DNA of 64,000 nt from contig JAEQBH010006869.1 in assembly GCA_016808115.1 (NCBI GenBank), forward strand, positions 82,991 to 146,990, read 5' to 3'. Below the pieces are notes generated by a model. It saw only the letters and a list, made by a program, of their open reading frames with translations, was not told the origin of the DNA and did not search any database. Positions 54,541 to 64,000 of this stretch are shown here, in pieces (the first letter of the stretch is position 1; every line of letters starts with the position of its first letter). Position numbers and translations under genes: made by a program. The DNA is from Tetrastigma voinierianum (Eukaryota > Streptophyta > Magnoliopsida > Vitales > Vitaceae).

Positions 54541-56350
54541 TGTAAAACCCCAACCTGATTGAATGTTATAATAGTAGTTTTTGAACTAATTAGAGGTCCA
54601 ATGATAGAAATGAGGGTAGATTAGAATTTAGAATGCTCCGGACGTCATTTGGACATAAAGTGAACTTTTTTGAAAATTTTCACTAAATGCCCTAAGGAAT
54701 AGTGATGTTTCTTATTATATCCGGATTGAGGGGTTTGCAAGAATTTTAAGCTAGTTCCTATGACTTTGAGTGATATTTAAGAAGAGAATTAGAGATTTAA
54801 AAATTGAATAGTGATTTGGCCAGTAGTCCCGGTAGAAATTTTTTGAAGTGGTAGAAAATGCAGTGTCAGAAAATAATCGCCAGGAGTCTATGACGAAGCG
54901 GTGAAAGCAGTCCGTTTGGACTGGATTCTCGAGAACGATCAACGTGGCGGATAATAATACGCTATTGTCAGGTTTGCGATTTTAATGATTTTAAATCGTT
55001 TCGTTGATTTGAGCACGAAATCCCAGCGTGAATGATTTAATTATAATATTTCATGGTCAATGTGAAGTTTAGAAGACCATAGAATATTTTGATGTTTAAT
55101 CGGTATAATAACGTTATAGGTGGCGGGATAAAACAGCATAAGGAGATATTTTATTGTGAGAGTCGTCAAGCCTTCTTGTGGCTAAGTTATGATTAAAAAT
55201 ATGTGAGAATGGACGATGAGATTCTTAGGCACGAGACAATCAAAAATTTTTTTTTTTAGGGCTAAGTTAGGGTTGTGACTGTGAGAATGGACCAATGGGA
55301 TTCTTTGGTTCAGAGCGATTTTGAGTTGATTTGCAATATCAAAGTGTTTGAGGACTAAATTGTATTGCCATGGATATGAAAGTTAAAATCCAAAGTAGAG
55401 ATGGGCCATAATAGAAAATAACAAGAATTTGTCTTGCAATATTAAAGATGAGAACAAATGTTAGTGAAGGAGAAAGTTGAGACTAAATAGGAGATGAGAC
55501 AAACTTAACATCTCACTTTTGGTCTCTGAACTAAACTTCATGGTTGGAGAAAGGGGAGAAAGGAGAGAAAAGAAAAGGAGAGAAAGGAGAAAGAAAGAAG
55601 AAAGAAAGGGTGTGAGATTCGAGGTATGAGATGTGTTTTTCTCACCGTGAAATTTCTTTGAAGTGATCTGAAGTGGAATCGAGAGGGGAACGAGGAATAA
55701 GAACAAGTAAGTTTTTAATGGTGGGAAAGTTGGATTTTGATGTTTTCCATACCTAATGCTTTGATTTTGCTTGTATGTATGGTAGAATGCTGGGGGTATT
55801 TAGGTTGAATCATGATGAATTTGATAGAAATTGAAAAGAAATTGATGGAGTTAGGGTTTGAAAAATCAAAAGTGAGTTAATGGTTAGGGTTTGATGTTGA
55901 ATTTTGTATGATATGTTGAAATTGGTTAGGGATTTATGAGGTGAGGGTACATAATGCATTGGAATTGGTTAGAAAAGAAAAGGATTTGAATTGAGGGCAT
56001 TAAGATCATGTTGTCGAGTAAAAGGGAATCTTTGTCAAAAATTTACGTAAAAGCACTGTTTTTGTTTTGGTATAGATTGAAAGTTAGAATCATCAAAATG
56101 AATTGATTCGGTGTTAAACCATAAGATATAGGGCTACAAATGTATATAAGGGACTAGAGCAAATTGTATTTCTAAGCTCAATCTGGGGTGAAAGGTGAGG
56201 AGGCTCCCGTGTAGGCTCGCGGTTTGTATGTTTTGGGTATGGTTGTAGTGTTTATTGTAAGTGGAGTTTGTTTCATCCAAATTGAGTGATTCAAAATTCT
56301 GGGTAAAATACTTTTAGGGGAAAATTTTTCAAATCTTTATAACATTTTCA
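54541..56350 (+). repeat. LTR copy 1 of the composite (first half)
   Basis: It carries the LTR start and runs collinear with copy 3 (AATGCCCTAAGGAATAGTGATG; GATGAGACAAACTTAACATC; a purine-rich block at 55,550-55,610; TTTTGGGTATGGTTGTAGTG at 56,233). It breaks off near 56,350, where the sequence switches strand. Confidence 0.8.
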
Positions 56351-59300
56351 AAACAGCAGCTGCGATACCACGTTGAAGGATCAGGCCGGTTAACCTCGGG
56401 GCAGGAGGGTTGTCCAGGCACTCCGACCGGATATAGAAACTTTCTCGAGCAATCGATAAAATCCATGGAGCGAACCTCTTTACAATCATTAACATATCTT
56501 TAGAAAATAATGCGGAAGTGAAGTGGTAAAATTTTTTTTTTTTTTTTAAACACTTAGATTTTTCAGAAAATCGGTAAGAGTTTCCTATGTTTTTCGAATC
56601 TTTCAGTTACAAAACACGATGAAAGCATTTAAAACGGCTTAAACTCAAATTTCAATTTCCGTATTAGGACTCTCGTCTGACCCGATCAAACACAATATAC
56701 ATACGTATACGTTTATTTACTTGAATCATCCAAAACATTCAAACCTTCTTCAATTCCATGCACATTTTTATCAAAAAAATTTGAACTGAGGTACGACTAG
56801 CCAGATCATCTTTCAAATCATTTGAGGATCGAAAGCCGTAGTTCCTTTTCAAATATATACATATATACATATATACATGTGAAATCTTCAACATATACAA
56901 TATGCAAAATGTTGTAATGCGGTTCCACCGGAAGGCGTTGTCTCCCTCGATGGCTCGACTCGCTGCGAGGAGGATGCTCTACTGCGGGTACTGTGCCAGT
57001 CGCGAAAATGTTTTGGAAAGCATGGAAAGAATGATACAAAAGACTCCGGTGAGTGTCACGTTTTAATTAGATAACATTTTCGGTATATAGTAAAGTAATA
57101 AATACTTATCATTCATCCAGTTTATCTTTGGCCAAACTTTTGCTGCGATGGCCTCGGGGGATAAACACACCGAGCTTGATTTCGAGATGCAGCGGTGAGG
57201 CGGTCGCGTGGAGTCATAACCACTACGGCTGGCAGGAGAAACTCACGCCTTCTGCGTAGGGTTAGGTCGTAGCAACATCACGATGTAGGATATTACTCTA
57301 GTACATGGAAAGAATGGTAAAGGAACTCGGTGAGTGTACATTTTAATTAGATAACATTTTAAATTATATAGTAAAGTAATAAATATACAATTAAAAATCC
57401 ATTTATGCCTTAAACTTTCTTTCTTTCTTTCTTTCGATGGAACCCCGGGGATAAACCTGTGCGGCTGGTTTCCCGAATGCTTGACGGTGAGGGCAGTCAC
57501 ATTCAGTCATAACCACTACAGCTGGGCTTCGCGCTGCGTAGGGTTAGATCATAACACTTTATCACGATGTGGGGATATTCTTCTAGCAGGAATTTCACAC
57601 TCCCATCGAGTTAGTAGCACTATAACTTTCTGCTCCCAAATCTTTGCAGCAAGTACCTCGTAGATATCAGTCATAACAGTCATATAGGGTTAGGGTAACC
57701 ATCAGTAAAACATTTATCAAAATACATTTATAAATCCATTTAAATTCTTTACTTTATCATTAAAACATATATGCATTCTTTACACATTTTTAAAAGCTTT
57801 TCGGTATCTTGCTTTCACGTACATACACATATATAATTTAATATAATATATATATTGATGCGAATAAGGCCTTTCATATGCTTTAACATTTATATAAACA
57901 TTTCCATTAAACTTTTCAGTTTAACATTAAAACCATTAAACTTTTAAAACTCGATTGTCAAAATATCGTTTTTACACTCCGGGTTCTTGGCTTCAATCGC
58001 TTGCTTCAGTAAATTCTGGTTTCGGTCCGGAAAATGGTCCTTTTCACCTTTTTTAAAAGAAAACCCTGACTACATTAATCATAATTTCATTTTAATCCAC
58101 CATACTGGCGTTCGTTTAAAGCGAATGAGCAATTACCAATTTATTAAAAAGCAGCTCATTTTGTGACCTTTTCGCGACAATACTCTATAGACTTTATGAC
58201 CCCGAAAATGATTCAAGCGGTCTTTGAAATTATGAAAGCTACTCGAGATCAGTCCTTTTTATATATCGATGACATCTCTTTAAATTTTCGAATTTAAAAT
58301 TAAACTACCTACAAGCATATTGCTAACACGGTTACAACATGTTTTTTGATGCCAACTTGGTTAACTCACTGAATCACCTACTATTATCCTTGATTTATGG
58401 GATCTTAAATCCATAATTTGGAAATGGTTTCTTCACTCATTTGAAGCTATGGTTATAAGGTTTCTTCTCCCGATTAAGATCACTTGATTTAGATCGCTAG
58501 CTGAGGATTATTGTATTTTACATTTAGATGACTCAATTTGGTAGGAGATGCGCACATAGCTCCACTTTGACAGGCCTGCGGGCGGCACCCAGGGTTCTTT
58601 GCGCTCGCAGCTTCGCTTGAATAGGATTTTCACATAGAGTCTATTTTACCCGAGAATTTTGAATCACTCAATTTGAATGAGTGAAACTCCATATGGCGAA
58701 ACGCTACAACCATACCCAGCGAGGAGCAAAATCGGTGAGCCGCAGGCTCACCTTTCAATCCGTATTTGGGAGCACTTAGAACTTCTGATTTGCTCTTACG
58801 GTCCCATATATCAGATTTGTGTACTTATCTGCTATGGTTCTTTCTGGGGTGGAATCGATTCATTTGGATGATTCTAACTTAATCTATAGCCAAAAAACAA
58901 AAACGGGGGTTTTAAAATTTTTAATGACATTCCCTTTACTTTACAACATGATCTTAATGCCTCAATTCAAATCCTTTTCTTTTCTAACCAATTCCAATGC
59001 ATTATACCTGCCAATTTCATAAATCGAACAATTTCTACATATCATACAAAATTCAACATCAAGCTTCAATCATTCGCTCACTTGATTTTCAAACCGCAAC
59101 CTAATCCATTTCTTTCTCAATTTCTATCAAATTCATCATGATTGACCTTAAATACCCCAGATACACCATTCATACAAGAAAATCAAAGCATTAGGTATGG
59201 AAAACATCAAAATCCAACTTTCCCACCATTAAAAACTTACTTGTTCTTGGTTTTCCTTGGCTCTTCTCTCTTGATTCCACTTGTAGATCACTTGAAGAGC

Positions 59301-60388
59301 TTGAATGAGGAAAAATCACATCTCATACCTTGGCCCTACACTTTTTCTTCTTCTTTCTCCTTTCTCTCCTTTCTTTTCTCTCCTTTTCTCCCTTCTCCAA
59401 CCGTGAAGCTCTAGTTTGAGAGACCAAAAGTGAGATGTTAAGTTTGTCTCATCTCCTATTTAGTCTCAACTTTCCTTTAATTAACATTTGGTCCCCCATC
59501 TCTTTAATATTGCAAGACAACTCTTGTTATTTCTATTATGGCCCATCTCTACTTTGATTTTAACTTTCATATCCATGGAAATTACAATTTAGTCCTCAAA
59601 CACTTTGATATTGCAAATCAACTTCCAAAATTGCCCTTGAACCAAAGAATCTCATTGGTCCATTCTCATGAGTTACTAACCCTAACTTAGCCCTTAAAAA
59701 AATTTTGATTGGCTCTTGTGAAATCGTTGGTGGTCGTGATATTTTAATCGTAGCTTGTAAGTAAGAAAAGTTTTGATGGCTCTCCTGTCAAAATATCTCC
59801 CTTATAGCGACTTTTATCTCGGTTTCACCTTATGCGCTATTATCTGGGTCGCGTCAGAAAATATTCGTAATTCGTCCCCAGAAAAGAAACTTCACATTGA
59901 CAAATGAAATATTCTAATTAAATCCTTCACAGTGGATTCGAGGCTGCGAAATCACCGAAATCGGTTAAATCATTAAAATGTCAAATCGAACAATAGCGTA
60001 TTATTATCAGAGATTACATTCGGATCACACGAAAAACTATCCAAGCAGGACTCCGTTTGCACTCCGTTTCAGTTCGTTAGACTCTATGTTGATTTATTTC
60101 CGGGACATTTTTAGGTATTTTCGGCCCAATTTGAAATTCACCGCATGCTCAGAATTTTGATCAGAATCACTAATCGCAAATCTCAGTCTGCCACCAATAT
60201 CAGGTTAGTCATAGGAGGCCCCAAATTTCTTAAAATTCGCACTGCAAACCCTCAATCTGGGATATAATAAGAAACATCACTATTCCTTAGGGCATTCGGT
60301 GAAAATTTTTCGAAAAATTTCACTTTTATGCGGAAAATGGCGTCGAGCATTCTAAATTCTAATCTACCTCATTTCTATCATTGCAAAG
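56351..60388 (-). repeat. LTR copy 2 of the composite (inverted)
   Basis: Read on the minus strand it runs from about 60,388 to 56,380, matching copy 1 at its start (AATGATAGAAATGAGG, TTCTTATTATATCC) and copy 3 at its end (AGTCCTAATACGGAAATTGAAA, TAATCGGGTCAG-like). Just beyond its 3' end, at about 56,360-56,375, the minus strand reads TGGTATCGCAGCTGC, close to an initiator tRNA-Met primer site, so this was a 5' LTR. About 57 bp are missing from its start. Confidence 0.78.
57030..57575 (-). repeat. Internal tandem duplication in LTR copy 2
   Basis: Two copies of a block of about 270 bp share CATGGAAAGAATG, CATTTTAATTAGATAACATTTT, ATAGTAAAGTAATAAATA, GGGGATAAAC, CAGTCATAACCACTAC-like and GCGTAGGGTTAG words. 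LTR copy 3 has the corresponding segment (about 62,940-63,300) only once. Confidence 0.75.
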
Positions 60389-63300
60389 AATTTTTAATTT
60401 TAGTTCACATGACTTTGAACTAATATTAGAATTAGGAGATTTAAGTGAATAGTGATTTCAGTGAAATTAGAACTGTCTTGAAATTTTCGAAAATTGGGCC
60501 GAAAATACGAAAATGTCCGAAAACGATCATAGAGTCTAACGGCGAAACGGAGTGAAAGCAGTGTTTGGATAATTTTCGACGTCCGGCGTGGTCGGATATT
60601 AATATGCGCTATTGTCAGGTTACGATTTTAGTTTTAATCAGTTTGGTGTTGAGCACGAAAATCCTTGTGAAGGTTGTAGGGTATTTCATGGTCGATGTGT
60701 TTAGGCGACCATAGAATATTTTGATGTTTTAATCGGTATAATAGCGGTATAATTGGCGGATAAGCTGTATGGGGAGATATTTTATTGTGAGCCAATCGAA
60801 ACCTTTAATAGCTAAGTTATAATTAAAAATATCATGAGAATGGACCCGATGAGATTCTTGGGCCTGATAACTATCCAAATTTTTTAAGGGCTAAGTTAGG
60901 GTTAGTGACTCGAATGGGCCGATGAAAATTCTTTACTGGTTAAAAAGCGATTTGGAAGTTGATTTGCGATATCAAGTGTTTGAGGACTAAATTGTAGTAC
61001 CATGGATATGAAAGTTAAAATCAAAGTAGAGATGGGCCATAATAGAAATAACAAGAGTTGTCTTGCAATATTAAAGAGATGGGGGACCAAATGTTAATTA
61101 AAGGAAAGTTGAGACTAAATAAGAGATGAGACAAACTTAACATCTCACTTTTGGTCTTCAGAGCAGCGGTTGGAGAAGAGGGAAAAAGGAGGAAGAAAAA
61201 GAAAGGAAGAAAGGAGAAGAAGAAGAAAAAGTGTAGAGACGAGGCGTGAAGATGTGATTTTTAATTGTTTCTTAGTGATGAATCAAGAGAAGAGCCAAGA
61301 AAACCAAGAACAATGTAAGTTTTTAATGGTGGGAAGGATTGGATTTTGATGTTTTAAAAATGCACATCTTTGATTTTTAACTTTGTATGGATGGTAGAAT
61401 TGGGGTGTTAAAGTTTAGAATCGTGATGGTGATAAGTGAGAAATAAATGGATTGGGTTAGGGTTTGAAAATCAGTGAGTGAATGGTTGGGAGGTTTGATG
61501 GATTTTGTATGATATGTTGAAATTGGTTAGGGATTTGAGGTATAATGCATTGATTGGTTAGAAAAGAAAAGGATTTGAATTGAGGGCATTAAGATCATGT
61601 TGTAAAGTAAAGGGAATCTTTGTCAAAAACTTAAGTAAAACCCTTGTTTTTGTTTTATTATAGATTAAGTTAGAAATAAGTAAATGAATTGATTCAGTGG
61701 TAAGAACCATAAGAATGGGAAATTTCTGAATGTATATAAGGCCAAAAGCGAGTGTAGCTACAAGGCTCCCAAATCTGACGAAAAGGTGGCTCGGTGTAAT
61801 TTCATTGATTTCTTTACGTTTTGGGTATGGTTGTAGTGTTTTGGCCACGTAAAGTGGAGTTTATTTCATTAAATTGAGTGATTGAAATTAGGTAAATAGA
61901 CTTATGGGAAGAATTTATCGAAGGAAGTGCATGCAAATTGTAACCCCAGTGCCCGATAAATTTGTCAAAAGTGGAGTTATGTGCGGAACGTTACCAGCCC
62001 AGGGTGAGTCATCACAGATGTATCTGATAACTTGGTACGGTGATCGAATTGGTGATTAGGTGGAGAAGAAACGCTATAACGTAACTTGGTAGGTGAAGAA
62101 ACCATTTCAGTGGATTTGAATCGAAAAATAAATCAAGTATAACGATAGGTGATTTGGTGAGTTAGCAAGTTGGCGTAAAACATGTTGTAACTTGTGTTAT
62201 GGTTGAAGTTTTAGAGAAGAATTTTAAATTGAAAATTTAAAGAGATGTCATTGGATATATAAGGAGGCCCGTCTGAAAGGTTTCATAATTTTGAGCGGAT
62301 TTGAATCATTTTGGTGCGTAAAAATCTGGGAAGTATTGTTGGAAAAAGGTTGGCGAAAATAGTGGGTTTAGTCTTTGAGGGTAATTTGTTCGTTGAAACT
62401 TTAAATGAGATGTGTATGGTGGATTAAAATGGAAGTATGATTAATATGTAGTCGTGGTTTCTTGAAAAAGAAAATGTGAAAAGGATTTCGGAGAACGAAG
62501 ATAAACTGAAGGAAGCTTAACAGAGACCAGCGAGTGGCGTAGTGTAAATATTCTTTGACAATTGAGTTTTAAAAGTGAATGGTTTTAATGTTAAGTGAAA
62601 AGTTTAATGAAATGTTTATATAAGAAATGTTAAAGCATGAAGAGGTTGAACATCTTGCATCAACCATATATATATATATATATGCTGCTATGCTGCTATA
62701 TATATATATATATATATATACTGCTGCTACTCTGCTCTTTATATATACTGCTATATATATATATATATATATATAATATATCTTGTATGCGTAATGTTAA
62801 GCATAATAAGTTTAAAAATGTGTAAGGTAGCAATATGTGTTTTAATGATAAAGTAAAGAATTTAAATGGATTTATAAATGTATTTTGATAAATGTTTTAC
62901 TGATGGTTACCCGACCCCTATGGCTTTGTTATGGCGTGTCGACCGAGGTACTTTAAACGTGTAAGGATTTAAAGGGGGTAAGGATTATAAGTTACTAACT
63001 AAGGGAGGGAAATATGTGTTTAGAGTAATATCATACAGCATTGATAAAGTCTTATGGCGGAATACTTATCTGGCGTGAGTTTACCGCGCGTAATGGTTAT
63101 GGCCAGAAATGTGGTACGTCCTCACGTCGATGCAGAAAAGCTTGTTAGTGTTTATCCCACAGGGTTAAGTAAAAAAGAAAGAAGAAAGAAATAAATAAAA
63201 ATTTAGGCATAAATAGTTTAATTGTATAAGTATTTATTCTTTGTATATCTTGAAAATGTTATGCAAATAAAATGTCTGGCTGTTGTTCCTTTAGGCTTCA

Positions 63301-63986
63301 TTCTTTCCATATATGTTCCAAAAAACATTTTCGGGACCGATCTGAGGTGCGTCGAGTAGAGTATCCTCTGCGGAGTGAAGAGTCGAGCCATCGAGGAGAC
63401 AACGTCTGTGGCTTGCGACCATAAACATTTTGCATATTGTATATGTTGAAGATTTTTGTTATGTATATATGTATATATGTATATATTTGAAAAAGGAACT
63501 TCACGTGGGCTTTGATCCTCGGTGGACCGGAGTGCGTAGGCGGTCGGCTTAAGCGAGCTCAAGCCCAAATTTTTGATAAAAATGTGCATGGAATTGAAGA
63601 AGGTTTGAATGTTTTGATGATTTGAAGTAAATAAATGTATATGTATGTATATTGTGTTTGATTGAGTTGTGGACGAGGAGTCCTAATATGGAAATTGAAA
63701 ATTTGAAGTTTAGAAGTGTTTTTAAATGCTTTTGTCGGGTTTTTTGTAAATTTGGGAAAGTCAGAAAAACGAAAACTACGGCTTAGATTTTACGAAAAAA
63801 TCTAAGTGTTTAAAAAAAAAAAAATTTACTTCACTTAGCATTATTTTCTAAAGATATATTAAGGATTGTAAAGGGGTTCGCTCTCCGTGGATTTTATTTG
63901 ATTGTTTGAGGAAAGTTTTACATATCAGTTGGAGTCTTGGGAGGGTCTCACAGGGTTCATGAGGTTAATCGGGTCAGGATCCTTGA
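60389..63986 (+). repeat. LTR copy 3 of the composite (lacks the first 200 bp)
   Basis: It starts at a point equivalent to about 54,740 of copy 1, directly against the start of inverted copy 2, so the two are head to head. It contains a (TA)n/CTG-type microsatellite at 62,667-62,776 and continues to GGTTAATCGGGTCAGGATCCTTGA at the right end of the insertion. Confidence 0.8.
62667..62776. repeat. (TA)n microsatellite with CTGCTA interruptions
   Basis: Blocks of alternating TA are separated by TGCTGCTATGCTGC- and CTGCTGCTACTCTGC-type words. Copy 2 has only a short TA-rich stretch at the equivalent place (about 57,830-57,860), so it expanded in copy 3 after the copies separated. Confidence 0.9.
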
Positions 63987-64000
63987 AATTTAATCTTATC
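63987..64000 (-). repeat. Continuation of the interrupted A' module at the window end
   Basis: AATTTAATCTTATC matches the A' word that follows CAAAGTCAATTT in other copies (for example near 53,548). It is the right flank of the composite insertion. Confidence 0.7.

Larger units (their letters stand above)
54541..63986 (+). mobile_element. Composite of three LTR copies inserted in the reverse gene-fragment array
   Basis: The insertion begins TGTAAAACCCCAACCTG and ends at 63,986. The AATTT duplication lies on both sides (54,536-54,540 and 63,987-63,991), and the broken A' module continues on the right with AATCTTATC. No gag or pol is visible. It is made of three copies of one LTR of about 3.8 kb in +, -, + orientation. 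The TGTAAAACCCC start suggests a Tekay-like gypsy LTR, by resemblance only. The 3' terminal dinucleotide is GA rather than CA, so the right end may be worn. Confidence 0.78.

Overview
This 64 kb window is AT-rich nuclear DNA of a flowering plant, most likely a dicot. The evidence is Tat/Ogre-like and other Ty3/gypsy LTR retrotransposons, a Ty1/copia element, a decayed CC-NB-LRR resistance gene and endogenous caulimovirid sequence. I see no intact protein-coding gene, no rRNA or tRNA gene, and nothing bacterial. The species cannot be told from the sequence.

Left part (1-22,040) is nested retrotransposon sequence. A Ty3/gypsy integrase on the minus strand is split by a 2.7 kb solo-LTR-like element with a GACAC target duplication. 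It abuts a Tat/Ogre-like family with about 3.1 kb LTRs: one LTR at 3,158-6,237, a 5.5 kb internal region (a minisatellite-bearing 3' UTR, the tail of pol, the 5' UTR and primer site), a truncated LTR, then an oppositely oriented LTR with its own 5' UTR, then a fourth LTR interrupted by another LTR-like insertion.

Middle part (22,040-46,980) has an AT-rich repeat unit of about 1.6 kb that recurs at about 22.2, 29.1, 38.2 and 46.3 kb. Between the copies lie two endogenous caulimovirid fragments. The shorter (23,985-26,210) is flanked by 220-bp direct repeats. The longer (33,740-38,215) shows, in viral order, a primer-site-like motif, movement protein, a small ORF, a coat protein with a zinc knuckle, and a protease plus the start of reverse transcriptase. 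A second viral/gag-like broken ORF points the other way at 30,740-32,028. All are interrupted by stops and frameshifts. An isolated plant promoter and leader (28.4-29.0 kb), with a bZIP-type ACGT cluster upstream (27.7 kb), lies between them. One repeat unit is split by a minus-strand copia element (39,516-46,005, duplication CTAAC), whose 5' LTR carries a nested small TRIM-like LTR element (44,660-45,923, duplication TTACT).

Right part (46,980-64,000) has a pyrimidine-rich leader-like block with a MITE, then a CC-NB-LRR pseudogene (48,360-50,791). Next is an array of an unknown plant gene fragment whose copies switch orientation at about 53.45 kb, making a large inverted repeat. That array is interrupted at 54,541 by a 9.4 kb composite made only of LTR sequence in +, -, + order. 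Its far end and matching AATTT flank lie in the last 14 bases of the window.

Nesting order can be read from the junctions: repeat unit, then copia, then TRIM; gypsy integrase, then solo LTR; inverted gene array, then LTR composite. Identities come from motif recognition by eye. Boundaries given as approximate could move by tens of bases.
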